A stretch of DNA of 64,000 nucleotides from Ischnura elegans. Lineage: Eukaryota > Arthropoda > Insecta > Odonata > Coenagrionidae. The notes under the pieces are model-generated. The model was not told the origin of the DNA. It saw only the letters and a list, made by a program, of their open reading frames with translations, and did no database searches. The stretch is taken from contig NC_060256.1 of NCBI RefSeq assembly GCF_921293095.1, positions 89,869,851-89,933,850 on the forward strand, written 5' to 3'. This document shows, piece by piece, positions 24,901 through 34,200 of the stretch (position 1 is the stretch's first letter; each line of letters begins with the position of its first letter). A program made the translations under genes and the position numbers.

Positions 24901-26814
24901 TGCTCCTGATTTGTTGTTGTAGTATGGTAGAGATAATATCCTACGAAAGGTAACACAACTGCAGGCTTAAAGACATGTGATAATTGGTGCTTTGTCAATC
25001 AACAGTCAATATACTACAGAAGTGTCAAAGTCATTGTTGGAGGCAGCCGTCAAATACAACATGAGGTCATCAGCAAGCACATGATATTTAGTAGGAATGA
25101 TATCAGAGAGATGATTGATGAATATGTTTAATGGCACAGGCCCTAGCCTGGGGTTGGCAAACCTATAGAATGCATTCCTACCCAAAGTGGCAAGAGGAGC
25201 AATTATTTTGGCACAAAAGAGTGGGGAAGGAGCTATATGGGCAATGGGTTGAGTTGGCATTTACATCCAGCGAGCATATTCTCATTTCATTAACTGTGGC
25301 ACTCAATGGCTAAAAAGTTTGTCAATCTTGCCCAAGGTTGACTGCCCTAGTCGAGCATCTACCGATTCGATCGATGGATTTTTCTTCCTCATAGGAAAAT
25401 CCACTAGGATTGGTAGAATATTAGTAGCTCACGCTTGGTTTCGCTAATTAGTAGGGCCCCTTTCGCTTCTATAGCGTTGGGGTGTTTTTCCCTCGTCCCA
25501 TCCCTTCCGCTCCTATCCTTTCCCAGAGGTGTCGTCGGGCTCCCATCGCGGCGGCCCCTCTATCCTTTTCCCTTCCTCTCCAGCCCCTCCCCGGGTGATC
25601 GGGTGTATAAGCCACTGGCTTGGTTCCCGGCCCCGGTGCGTTGGACCCTCGAAGGGTTCGCCCAGAACCCTCAAACTCTTTGCCCTACATTTAGCGATTT
25701 GATCGTTGGATTATTCTTCCTCATAGGATAAAATAAAAGATAAAATTGCTGGCACAGCAATGGTTTTTCCAGGTTTTGCTAGTAGTAGGATCTGCTCGCC
25801 TTTGTGACGGTGCGAGATTCCTCTTCCCTATCCCATCCCAGGAGGCATCGTAGGGCTCCTATCGCGGCGGCGCCTCCTTCCTGTCCTCCCCCTTCTGCGG
25901 TGCAGAGGTGATAAGCTAACGCTTGCAGACCTCGGCCCAGGAGAGCAACTGCCCGCCCTAGGGTTTCGTATCTACTGCCTTAGTTGAGTGATGGCAGATA
26001 GGGAGCATTGCGGTATACCTAATGTTGCAGTGAACTTCTTGGAGGTAAAAGAGGCAAATTTGATGATCAATTGAAAATTCTGAAGATATGAAGAGAACCA
26101 CTCAAGTAAACAACTATGCACACCGTACGATGAAAGCTTTTAGAGCGGAAACTAGAGTAGTACCGAAAAAATGGCATTCACTTGCTTGCAGCCTAGCATG
26201 AGGAGATGATGTGTGACTGAAATACCTCTAAGCTCATGGCTTCTGACCTTCCAGAAGAATTTCTATGTTTATAGGAAGCAGAACTTTGCAGGAAAAACTT
26301 TTGAAAGCATCAATCATATGCTTTCCAAAGTTTTTCCTAACTTACACTAACTTCTCAAATACCTTAGTCCACTTTGAGAAGTAAGTGCACTAAGTGAAAC
26401 TCCTTTAAGGACTGACAGGCCGAAATGCATCTACAACAGGCAGTATTTCGGACCCCCAGCAGTAATCAAGTCGGGCGAACAACCCTGATAAAAAGTTCGA
26501 TTGTACCCGACTGTAAGGTGTATAAAATCGCAAACATATCTTTTTCACCTCAAAAGTTACAACTGGGTTGCTTTACGCACTTGACAACCTAGTAAGAAAG
26601 ACGTCAGAATTGCAAATCATCGCTCAGACGGCACATACTGAATTGAACCGAGAACACAACCTTAACAAGATGATCATGCATTTTACATCATGATCTAGTG
26701 TAACTTACATATAGATTTCTGCTCAACGAAGGAATTAATCGGGCCATTCCATAATGGTCCTTTTAAAAATCCAACCAGAGAGTCAAAGACCCACGATTTA
26801 TCCTCGGAACTCAT
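15673..26814 (-). CDS. CFAP36: CFAP36 (CCDC104), BART-domain cilia protein, complete
   Basis: Seven coding exons join with matching phases: 26814-26709, 22220-22156, 22009-21902, 21828-21632, 19341-19184, 18996-18932 and 15933-15673. They total 960 nt, or 319 codons plus stop; human CFAP36 is of similar size (about 340). The first ~130 residues match the BART-like domain, which in relatives binds ARL3/ARL2 GTPases. Visible motifs are WVFDSLVGFLKGPLWNGP, HNEYKNLVDYML, GITPAEFENAC and IFKQMMAEKNLDLQLQAL. A Ser/Thr-rich linker follows, then a charged coiled-coil-like end (ERLQKRKEYLQAQRDKLMEM). The ATG is preceded by a good splice-free leader and an RFX X-box, fitting a ciliary role. The introns hold a hAT MITE, a piggyBac-like element and LINE fragments. 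Functional statements come from family knowledge. Confidence 0.93.
16283..16790. mobile_element. hAT-like MITE in CFAP36 last intron
   Basis: The ends TAAAGTGACCATAT and ATATGGTCACTTTA are perfect inverted repeats flanked by GCTTAGG on both sides (16276-16282, 16791-16797). GGGACA and CCGGGACA-rich stretches lie inside both ends. The length of the target duplication suggests hAT. It is non-coding. Confidence 0.85.
17790..18000 (-). mobile_element. Possible LINE 3'-end relic with (ATC)n tail
   Basis: A run of CAT/ATC triplets (about 17791-17809) is followed by GGTTTGACGCAGCTCTCCAC and a pyrimidine-rich stretch. This arrangement is common at 3' ends of RTE-type LINEs in arthropods, read from the minus strand. 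No reverse-transcriptase frame remains. Confidence 0.35.
18932..18996 (-). CDS. CFAP36: CFAP36 exon 6, Lys/Ser linker
   Basis: The acceptor TAATTATAG precedes 18996 and the donor GTGAGT follows 18932. It encodes ASKSKSKGSEDAGDPSESRL and keeps the frame into the last exon. Confidence 0.75.
19184..19341 (-). CDS. CFAP36: CFAP36 exon 5, Ser-rich linker
   Basis: The acceptor TTGTTCTAG precedes 19341 and the donor GTGAGA follows 19184. The phase fits both neighbours. It encodes HDTDPSENSTRLRSKNENG and then SGIARTSGEGKSRK, a low-complexity linker not expected to be conserved. Calling it an exon therefore rests on phase and splice sites. Confidence 0.75.
19394..21032. mobile_element. piggyBac-like non-autonomous element
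   Basis: TTAA flanks both ends (19390-19393 and 21033-21036). Left end CCCTTTCGTGCC and right end GGCAGGAAAGAG are imperfect inverted repeats (10 of 12 positions). No transposase is recognisable. It lies in the CFAP36 intron between exons 4 and 5. Its terminus resembles that of the 3463-7618 element in the first six bases. Confidence 0.6.
20181..20360 (+). repeat. Possible tRNA-derived SINE, degenerate
   Basis: A CAGTGGCTGGTGTATGG stretch resembles a pol III A box. GTTGGATCCCC about 35 bp later resembles a B box, and the unit ends in an A-rich tail. Without a second copy this is a weak call. Confidence 0.3.
21632..21828 (-). CDS. CFAP36: CFAP36 exon 4, BART domain end
   Basis: The acceptor TATCTTTCAG precedes 21828 and the donor GTAAGT follows 21632. 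It encodes QIWAANDMSIFKQMMAEKN and LQLQALEMIHNRFGV, the most conserved block of the family, and then a basic SPKKERPERVLEKQ stretch. Confidence 0.93.
21902..22009 (-). CDS. CFAP36: CFAP36 exon 3, BART domain
   Basis: This exon has 36 codons in phase 0 on both sides, with donor GTGGGT after 21902. It encodes VDYMLGTYMEEMGITPAEFE and then ACSEPTGEIEAKLHQ. Confidence 0.92.
22156..22220 (-). CDS. CFAP36: CFAP36 exon 2
   Basis: The minus-strand acceptor CTTTCAG precedes 22220 and the donor GTAAGA follows 22156. It encodes EAEESTTEEHAKIHNEYKNL, the segment before the BART core, and ends in phase 0. Confidence 0.9.
22309..22668 (-). pseudogene. LINE reverse-transcriptase C-terminal fragment
   Basis: The minus-strand frame contains DLVFLQRLVYRETSCPLLLE followed by KIQFHVPATARLRE. 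This pattern (hydrophobic helix, CPxLLxxIxFxVP, Arg-rich) occurs near the C-terminus of Jockey/CR1-type LINE ORF2 proteins. It is truncated and lies between CFAP36 exons 1 and 2. Confidence 0.55.
22830..23039 (-). repeat. Possible tRNA-derived SINE
   Basis: On the minus strand, CCCACGTTCAAATCCCAATG resembles the B box and T-arm of a tRNA, with an AT-rich tail further along. The copy is single and divergent. Confidence 0.35.
23041..23275. mobile_element. GGGCGTACCCAG-type MITE, copy 1
   Basis: Left end GGGCGTACCCAG and right end CTGGATACGCAC are imperfect inverted repeats. G-rich AGGGGGAGGGG and CAGCTGCCCC stretches lie inside the ends. A relative lies at about 49124-49470. Confidence 0.6.
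23594..24093. mobile_element. PIF/Harbinger-like MITE
   Basis: The ends GGCTATTTTCCAATT and AATTGGAAAATGGCC form a 15-bp inverted repeat with one mismatch. They are flanked by TTA on both sides (23591-23593, 24094-24096), the usual PIF/Harbinger target. Internal AAGGGAACGAAGGG motifs occur in both halves. Confidence 0.75.
25006..26260 (-). pseudogene. Jockey/R1-like LINE reverse-transcriptase relic, interrupted
   Basis: On the minus strand, the 26050-26260 part reads SSYGVHSCLLEWFSSYLQNF and then LGIPQC. The 25006-25160 part reads PRLGPVPLNIFINHLSD and HVLADDLMLYL. These are the consecutive GIPQGSVLGPLLFNIFINDL and YADD motifs of a LINE reverse transcriptase; the catalytic box is changed to LADD. 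About 0.8 kb of repeat-like DNA separates the two halves, so the element is dead and was later invaded. Confidence 0.65.
25430..25985 (+). repeat. Two tandem related GC-rich repeat units (SINE-like)
   Basis: Two units in the same orientation (about 25430-25650 and 25775-25960) share CATCGCGGCGGC, TCCCATCCC and GATAAGC/GTATAAGCC blocks. They contrast with the AT-rich surroundings and split the LINE relic. Their class is unknown. Confidence 0.45.
26709..26814 (-). CDS. CFAP36: CFAP36 exon 1, start codon
   Basis: The ATG is at 26814-26812 and the donor GTAAGT follows 26709. It encodes MSSEDKSWVFDSL and GFLKGPLWNGP, the family's N-terminal helix. It ends after the first base of a codon. Confidence 0.92.
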
Positions 26815-27642
26815 GGTTCAACCAAAACCTTCCCCCTTCTCACCTCATGCGGTCTTCTACGTTTCAAAAGCTCATCAAAACATTGCGTTACCATGGCAAC
26901 GGTGGGTTAAGTTTTTCCTGTATTGTTTGTGGCCCTTTTTAACTCGTGAAGCAGAAGTGGGGTAGCTTATTCAAATCTAGTAATTTCTAAAATGAAGGCG
27001 TATGAAACAAGCGACTAAACCACTAAACTTTGGAAAGCCTACATTTTAAAAGAATATGATTCAATAAGGAGTTAAGAATTTTCTTAGCAGCATGCGCAGC
27101 GTAATTGAGTTATAATTGGCATATATTTAACAACAATGCCGCCTCTGAGCTGAATACTCTTCACACTGGAAAACTCCCGTCACAATAACTATATAAACAT
27201 AAGTTATAATGGATCAACTAACATACAGTTCCGCGAAATAGTTTTGCAAATTGACTTCAGCGGATGGCAATCAATGCGCATTATGAATTTATGAATTCGT
27301 TTGTCAAATTTTCAGAGAGGAACAAGGGGGGAAGAGGGAGGGTGGGGAGGGGGCTGAGGCATGGGTACCGTGGAAGCCATGGAACATGTGGTTGCCGTTA
27401 CCCTTGTCTGGATTTTTAGTTCAATGTGTTTCTAAGCTCTTAAACTTTTATTGTGATTGAAGAACGGTTGTGTGATGCGTTTTCTCATTGGGTTAAAATT
27501 CAGGGTGTTTATAATCTGTATGTTTACCATGTAATCTCTTGTTTTTTCGAAGTGGAATGATTGCATGAATCGTTAGAAATCTACTCTGTAATTATAGAAT
27601 CCATATTCGAGATTTTAAGAGTTGTGACTAAAAATCGTGAAC
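26815..27642. promoter_or_regulatory. Divergent promoter region of CFAP36 and NOL7
   Basis: 828 bp separate the two start codons. The region carries the X-box at the CFAP36 side and GTTGCCGTTACCC at 27391-27403 on the NOL7 side. No TATA box stands out. No transposon ends were seen in it. Confidence 0.55.
26887..26900 (-). promoter_or_regulatory. RFX X-box upstream of CFAP36
   Basis: GTTACCATGGCAAC consists of half-sites GTTACC and GGCAAC separated by AT, a full match to the X-box bound by RFX/DAF-19 factors. It lies 73 bp upstream of the CFAP36 ATG, inside the range seen for ciliary genes. Confidence 0.75.
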
Positions 27643-28224
27643 ATGAAGACGAGAAGGTCGTTGTCTGGTAAGGATGAGCCTGTAAAAGAGGCGCTAACTT
27701 CTTTACCAGAGCATGTTGTCAGCAGCAATACCGATAGTCCCTCAATCGTAAGGAAACTTAGGTCAAGGGTGATCACCTCGGACACAGAAGAGGACTATCA
27801 GGTTCGAACTAGGACGCCAAAATCTAATCGTAAAGTTGGTAGAAAAAATCGAGAGGATCGAGAAAGTTCAACGTCTCCATCGAACAGTGTAGAAGTTACT
27901 GCGGTTCCCAGCATATTGAAAAATGATGTTAATTCAGAAAAGAGAACTCCCATTCGCAACAAGCGGTTGTCTTTATTTAAAATCGAGGAAGTGAAAGAAG
28001 AAGATAAGGAGGAATACGAGGAAAGTATAGAAGAAGAGCGCACCGAAACTAAGGATTTTGATGCATCGCCAAGTGATAATGAAGATACCAGGGCAGTCTC
28101 TGACAATGCGCCAGTCCAGAAAAGTCAAACGGTTTCGGACGAAATCGTGGAAGTAAAACCATCCATTCCTTCGGAATCTGAGGAAGACACAAGTGACATG
28201 GAAAGTGTCAATATGGGTCCTAGA
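27643..28224 (+). CDS. NOL7: NOL7-like exon 1, long disordered acidic N-terminus
   Basis: 194 codons end at donor GTAAGT in phase 0. The sequence is rich in Ser, Arg and Glu (KTRRSLSGKDE; KEEDKEEYEESIEEERTE), so probably disordered with basic patches that could act as nucleolar signals. The open frame continues 33 codons past the donor, but that part looks non-coding. Confidence 0.85.
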
Positions 28225-31200
28225 GTAAGTACTGATTGTATATCGTATGTTCCTCGTATGAGGACTTATTACAATCCTTCACTGTATCATCTTTGTTTGA
28301 GAAGATCACATCAAGCATTTTAAAAGATTTTTGAGTTGACCATTGCAATTCTTCAAAAGAGCTTAGGAAATGTAAGATATTGACTATATGTTTTAAAAAA
28401 TGAAGGCTGTATTTCATTAGGGCCATTCCACCGTTACGTACGGGACATTTGTACTAATTTTTACAGCTTTAAAATATTATTTCTGCTCCTAATATTTTTT
28501 GTGTTTCATTGAAACAGCTATAAATTGTTAGGTGTAGACCTAAGCTATTTTTCAAGCTACAGTTTTGGCTTTAGCACTTTGTTGTAACTGTTGCAAGAAA
28601 AAATAAGTGCCTGTTACGTACGGGACAAGCTGAGTCAACCACTTGTTTGGCTCATGTTATGAAAAATGATATTTCAGCTCAATTAGAATTTTCATAATGC
28701 TGTGGTATTTTTTTTCATATAGCTTAAAAAGTATGCTTCAAGTACATATACTTAACATTATTAACAAATTTTTTTCAACTAAGTTACAATTTTTTCACCT
28801 TTTGTTACGTACGGGACAAGGGTGTTACTTACGGGACATTGTACACTTCAGGCTAAAAGTTATTGAAAGCAGGCAGAGTTAACATGGTCAAAAACACATT
28901 TATCAGAAAAGGTTGTTAAGCCAATTACAATATAAGAAGATCATATGTTTATAAGCATTATTTTCTTGATCAATTAACTTGTATTTGCTTAGCTTAATTA
29001 TAATACAATTAAGGTATAAAAAAATTATACAGCTACTTTAATCTTGTTACCATGGTATTATTAAAAAAAAAACAAGGAGAAAGATACCAGAGTTCATAAT
29101 TTAAGATCTTTACGGTTAAATTTTCCATCGTCTTTTTTTGTTCAACACTATAGGAGGAGAAATAGCTTTAATCACCTCTGTCTCTCTATTGTATACAATA
29201 CAATCGGGCAGCGTTGGCCATTTATAATGTTCTGGGGACTGGTGGGTACCATCAGGGGTACAGCTAGGAATTAAGGCCAGAGGAGGTTTTAGGGGCGACT
29301 AATAGTGGGGATCTGGGGGGTATGGAATACCTGCCAGGGCAAGCAGGAGGTACGGGGACCCTCCCCCAGAAATTTTTTAAGATAAATGGTTCAAAATGGG
29401 GAGTTTTACAGCTTTCTGAGGGATATTTTATTAATCCTTACACTTTTCTATATGTAATATTAATCCAATTAACTAATTTAGATTTGGGGGGTGATTATGC
29501 CCCAAAAACCTCCCCCCCCTCGCTGCGCCACTAGGTACCATGACTGTAACTTACAGTTGCTTCTGTGAGACAATTTCTGTGATTTTGCCTCAAAATAAAT
29601 TGCCATTATATTGCACTAGAACCCACTGACCTCTGAATTCTGTCTTCACTTCAACAAACAGGTCTAAATTCAAGTTGATATCTTTAAAATGTTTCTCTCC
29701 TGAAAAACTTTCATTTGTATTGCATATCACGTGAAAGCTAAGGATATCTGGTGCTGCTTGAACATTGTCTCAATGCTTTACTTTGATGATGGTATCATTT
29801 ATATAATCTTCTCCAGCATAATATGCCTTGAACAAACAAATATTGAACAACAATACAATAAAACTTGTCTTTGAACAAACTACTGAAGATTCTGATGCAA
29901 AATCCTTGGCAGATTGAATAGAGCATCATTTTCATCCTCACTTCTCCATTCAGTCAGTTCTCTAAAATTGCATTCAGGAGAACTGATGTGAGCTTGATTT
30001 TTTAGCTTAAGTTTGCCTGCTATTCACTGTCATTTTTTCCCTTTCATACTTTTTCTTTGTCGGTAATATTTTCTCTCTGCTTTTTTCTTAATTAATTTAT
30101 CCTCTTACTTCTTTTTAAGAACCCATCATGATCACTTGCATTTAGTTTACTTTGCATTTTCTTTACTCTAGCAACAGCAGTTGCCTAAGGTTTTTCCACC
30201 ACCATTTAAATTCTGAAAAAGCATTAAATTTCTTATCTTCAAAGTTTCAGGCATTACTCAGTGGTGCTTATGTAAACTTACTTAAATAAAAATACTTCAT
30301 GTAGTCCACATTGTTTATTTTCTGACCTTGATTCCCTCCTAGTAATCAGTCACAAAAATAACATATGCTATAATCACTCACGCACTGAAACATGTATTAC
30401 GTGTTGGCTAAAGGCGACTGTAAATTCTAGTATCACCAAACATCTAATCGAGAACAACTATCCCAGTGATTTCACATCTGAGATCTACCACACACTGAGA
30501 CAAAAGAAATTAAGTCCCCACTTTTTGTCATGAAGAACTGGAGATTATTGAGGTGACAAAATCAAATGAAACGCAGGAATTAAACAGTCATGATTTACCA
30601 TTTCATTCACCTTACTTTTTCTAACCTTTTCTACCCGCCCTCTATGCACCTAAAATTTTACTTGTTCTTCTGTTTACTACAATGCATACTTTCAACCACA
30701 GCACCTACTCCTCTGCCACTTTGTCATTTCATGACATGAACTTAATACCTGGCCCTTCTATTAACCGATGCCAAACTCCCCAACCCTGAATGCCCAGAGC
30801 ACAATTTTAAATTTAAATTACTGTAGGCCTAGACTTTTCTGGCCTAAATGTAAATAACGCTTCATTTTGTTTTAGAATTAAATATTATCAAAATTTAGTA
30901 ATGATATGACATAGTGAATTCATTTTTATGTATATTGCATATTATGTTGTGAAGTGTCCCGTACGTAACGTTACGTACGGGACAGAAAGAAATTGAACAT
31001 TAGGGTATGTTTAAATTTTATTTTTTCACAACATCATAATCATTTAGTTTGACACAAAACCAGTTTAGAAAATTGTATTTTGAGTAGCTGTTTGTCAAGA
31101 AACTTAGTGAAAAAATAAATTTATATATTTTATGTTACGTACGGGACAAAGAAACAATCTACTTTTAAACACTGTATTTTACCATTATACTATCGCAAAA

Positions 31201-34200
31201 TTAATATAATTTTGTGATAGAAACTCTTATACTGTACTATATTTTGATATTATAATTACCAAGACACATAAAAATAGCATTTAGTCAAGCATTGATATGG
31301 CAACACAACCTATTAAAATGGCAATTTTTGAACAGCTGATGAAGAGACGACTTTGAACCTAGGTTACCTACATATTTAAACATATTTGACTAAAATTCCT
31401 AGTAAATACTCATAATATAACCTTATGAGAAGACAATCATGACACAATAAGTTAAATATAAAAAAATATTTTTATTTCCAAAAGTTACCTATTTTCATGG
31501 AATGGCCCATTACAGCAAATTATAGTTTCAATGCAAATGATAAAGATAGAGGCAAAAATATGTATGTACTGAAAAAATAGCTTGTATATAAGTGCTTGAT
31601 ATGAAATAAGTTTGGCTATTAAATATTAGGGTTGTGTGGTATCCTGGTGGGTAGAGCATATAGCTGCAGATTGAAGGGTGTCCCATTGAATATGCATGGT
31701 GAAGCCAGGTTCAATAATTGAATGAGTGATTAAGTATTACCTATGGAAATATTCATTTAAACACATTAAATCATATTTATGTTGATAGTCGAACAACATT
31801 GGCAAGGGAAGACTCAGGAAAGGAAGATCAGTTTCTAGAAAGAAAGAAAAATGGTGATCATGCTTAAAACGAAATTGTGAATGGAAACTGAGCAAATGTA
31901 GCATGTCCTGCTGGCAAAAAGCTTCACAACACTATAAATAAGAATCTATCATTTTAAGTTGACGTTAAAGATGGCATAGAAGAAATATTTCTGGGTAGGT
32001 CAACTCTCTTTACTATCTTTACAGAAATAAAATTAACCAGTCATGGGCTCAAAAAAGCCACAAAATCTTACTGTGCCCTTTTGACTTGTAGGTCTAAGCA
32101 TTTAATTTCTTTTTTGTATTGCATTGTGATTTTCTTTGTAAATGTATGCAGAAAATTTGCATTTTACTGCTCCATCTGGATAGATTTAGGTGCCTTTAAA
32201 GAAATTTTATAGCATATAAATCAGAATGGTAAACCCTGCTACTATTAGTACATACATACTTGTGTATGTTCTATATTCCTTCATGAAAACGTCTCTATCC
32301 TAAATTCACTGGTATAATGCCTACCGAGTTGGTTGGCTGAAATAATTTTGGTAATTAAGGCATAGAAGCGTAAGTATTCTACAGCATAATTGTTAGCAAT
32401 GGTTTTTTATGAATAAAAACTTTTGGGCTATGTTGCCGCGTCAATTCTTGGGTGGCCCCAACGTTTCCCGACCTATGATGGTCGTTTTCTCAAGGGATTC
32501 TTGAAGGGAGTCTAACAGAATCCCTTGAGAAGGCGACCAGCATCGGTTGGGAAACGTTGGGGCCACCCAAGAGTTGACGCAGTGACATAACCCAAAAGTT
32601 TTTATTAGAGATGTGCGAATAGTATCCGCGAATACTCGAATACCTCGAATACTAGAAAGTATTCGATATTCGAGGTTTCGAATAGTTATGCGAAAAGTAC
32701 CGCCTCGAATACCTCGAATACTTTGAATTTTGCGTCATACACTGTCGCACGCACGTCGTTGGTAGTTGACTCGGAAAAATGTAGAGAACTGTAGTCATTT
32801 AGTGCTCGCAGCGCCGTTTTACGCAAGTTGACGAATTACATCAAATACGTGGATTTTAGCGGTGAAAAGAGTTCGACGAGGGGAACCGAAAATGGTTGGG
32901 TGAAAAAATCCGAAAATCCCCGATTCCCCCCACCAGGAGAACCTCAGTGCCGTGGGATAGCAACCTTAGGGCATTTCCCACGATCCGCTATCCCCCTCCA
33001 TTTAGCACTCGCCTCACCCACTCTGACGCTTTCCTCTTCTCCGAAATCAAACAAAAGGTCCCAGCTCGCGCAGGGATCGCATTACGAAGACCCCTGCTTC
33101 GAAAAAAATATCGAGTTACGAGAACAATAAAAACGTGTTTCACGCCCTCCCCCCTCTTCTCACCCACTGACCTTTTTCTGGCTACCTGCTTCGAAGTTCC
33201 CCATTTCTGGAGGTCAACTGCTGTGTGAGTACCGTGGGATACTTACATTAGCGCATTTCCCAAGATCCACTATCCCTCTCCATTCAGCACTAGCCCCCCT
33301 CTGAGGCTTTCCTCTTCCTCGAAATAAAAAAAAGGTCACAGCTCGTGCAGGGATCATATTACGAAGACCTTAGCTTCGAAAAAATACCAAGTTACACGAG
33401 AACAATAGAAACGTGTTTCGGGCCCTCCCTTTTCTCCCCCACTGACCTTTTTTTTCCTGCCAGCTTCGAAGTTCCCCATTTCTGTGGAGGTCAACCGCTG
33501 CATGAGTCATCTATTAGCACAAAAGGTGTCTAAGAATGACTTTCGTCAATTGATGTCACACCTTTATTGAATTGAAATATTAGTAATGTGCGCGTAATTT
33601 CAAAAAGAATAAGACCAAACACGACGTATTTCTGAGTTTATTTAAGCATTTTACGCAAAGAAATAAATGTCAAAATACGACGGAGACTTAGCATTCTGGG
33701 GAAACTCGATGTGAGCAGCAGAGCTTCTCGGAAGTTGATGCGGTATTTTTTTCCGAAAACATACATCAAGTTACAATTCATGAGTGGTGCTATAAATCTT
33801 TATTGTTACAGTCCCAGACAAAGGGATATTTTCTCAGAATATTTGGTTTCTCCCTGATAGCAATTCCAATTCATTTTCTTATCTCGTGAGAACTCCCAAA
33901 GATGGACTGAAAATAATTGAAGAAAATCCGGTGGAAAAGAGCTTGTATTTTGCAAAATGCCTCAGATTGTCAGCTAGCACTTGGCAGCATGAGTGGGGGT
34001 AAAGCGATGTTAGTTGAATTAATTATATGCCCAATTGTTTCCATAAAATTAAAACATTCATTAATCAGCTAAATTCCTGTTCGAATCATTTAAAGGAAAT
34101 CAAAATTACTCCCCAAAATCTTGTGTTGCCTGCTGCATAGGCAACCGAGTCAAACATTCCAGCATTCATCATTTAGTATTCGAGGTATTCGAAATTCGAG

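Larger units (their letters stand above)
28420..31508. mobile_element. 3.1-kb DNA transposon, unclassified, with ACGTACGGGACA motif array
   Basis: The ends GGGCCATTCCA and TGGAATGGCCC are perfect 11-bp inverted repeats flanked by ATTA on both sides (28416-28419, 31509-31512). GTTACGTACGGGACA occurs at 28433, 28613, 28804, 28824 (one mismatch), 30955 (reversed), 30970 and 31134. Such subterminal arrays usually bind transposase. No transposase frame was recognised, so it is probably non-autonomous or decayed. It lies in NOL7 intron 1 and contains a MITE at 29255-29532. A 4-bp target duplication is unusual; Sola- or Chapaev-type elements are possible relatives. Confidence 0.75.

Noticed and set aside
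25435..25731. 98-codon Pro/Ser/Leu-rich frame
   Set aside because: It lies inside the GC-rich repeat unit that interrupts a LINE relic and resembles no protein family.
27798..28106. Open frame on the minus strand inside NOL7-like exon 1
   Set aside because: It is the complement of an acidic Glu/Ser-rich coding exon; the Ser/Leu-rich composition is what such a shadow produces.
32828..33533. Pro/Ser-rich plus-strand frames at 32828-33228 and 33345-33533
   Set aside because: They lie in a tandem duplication inside a hAT element, in different frames, without any recognised domain.
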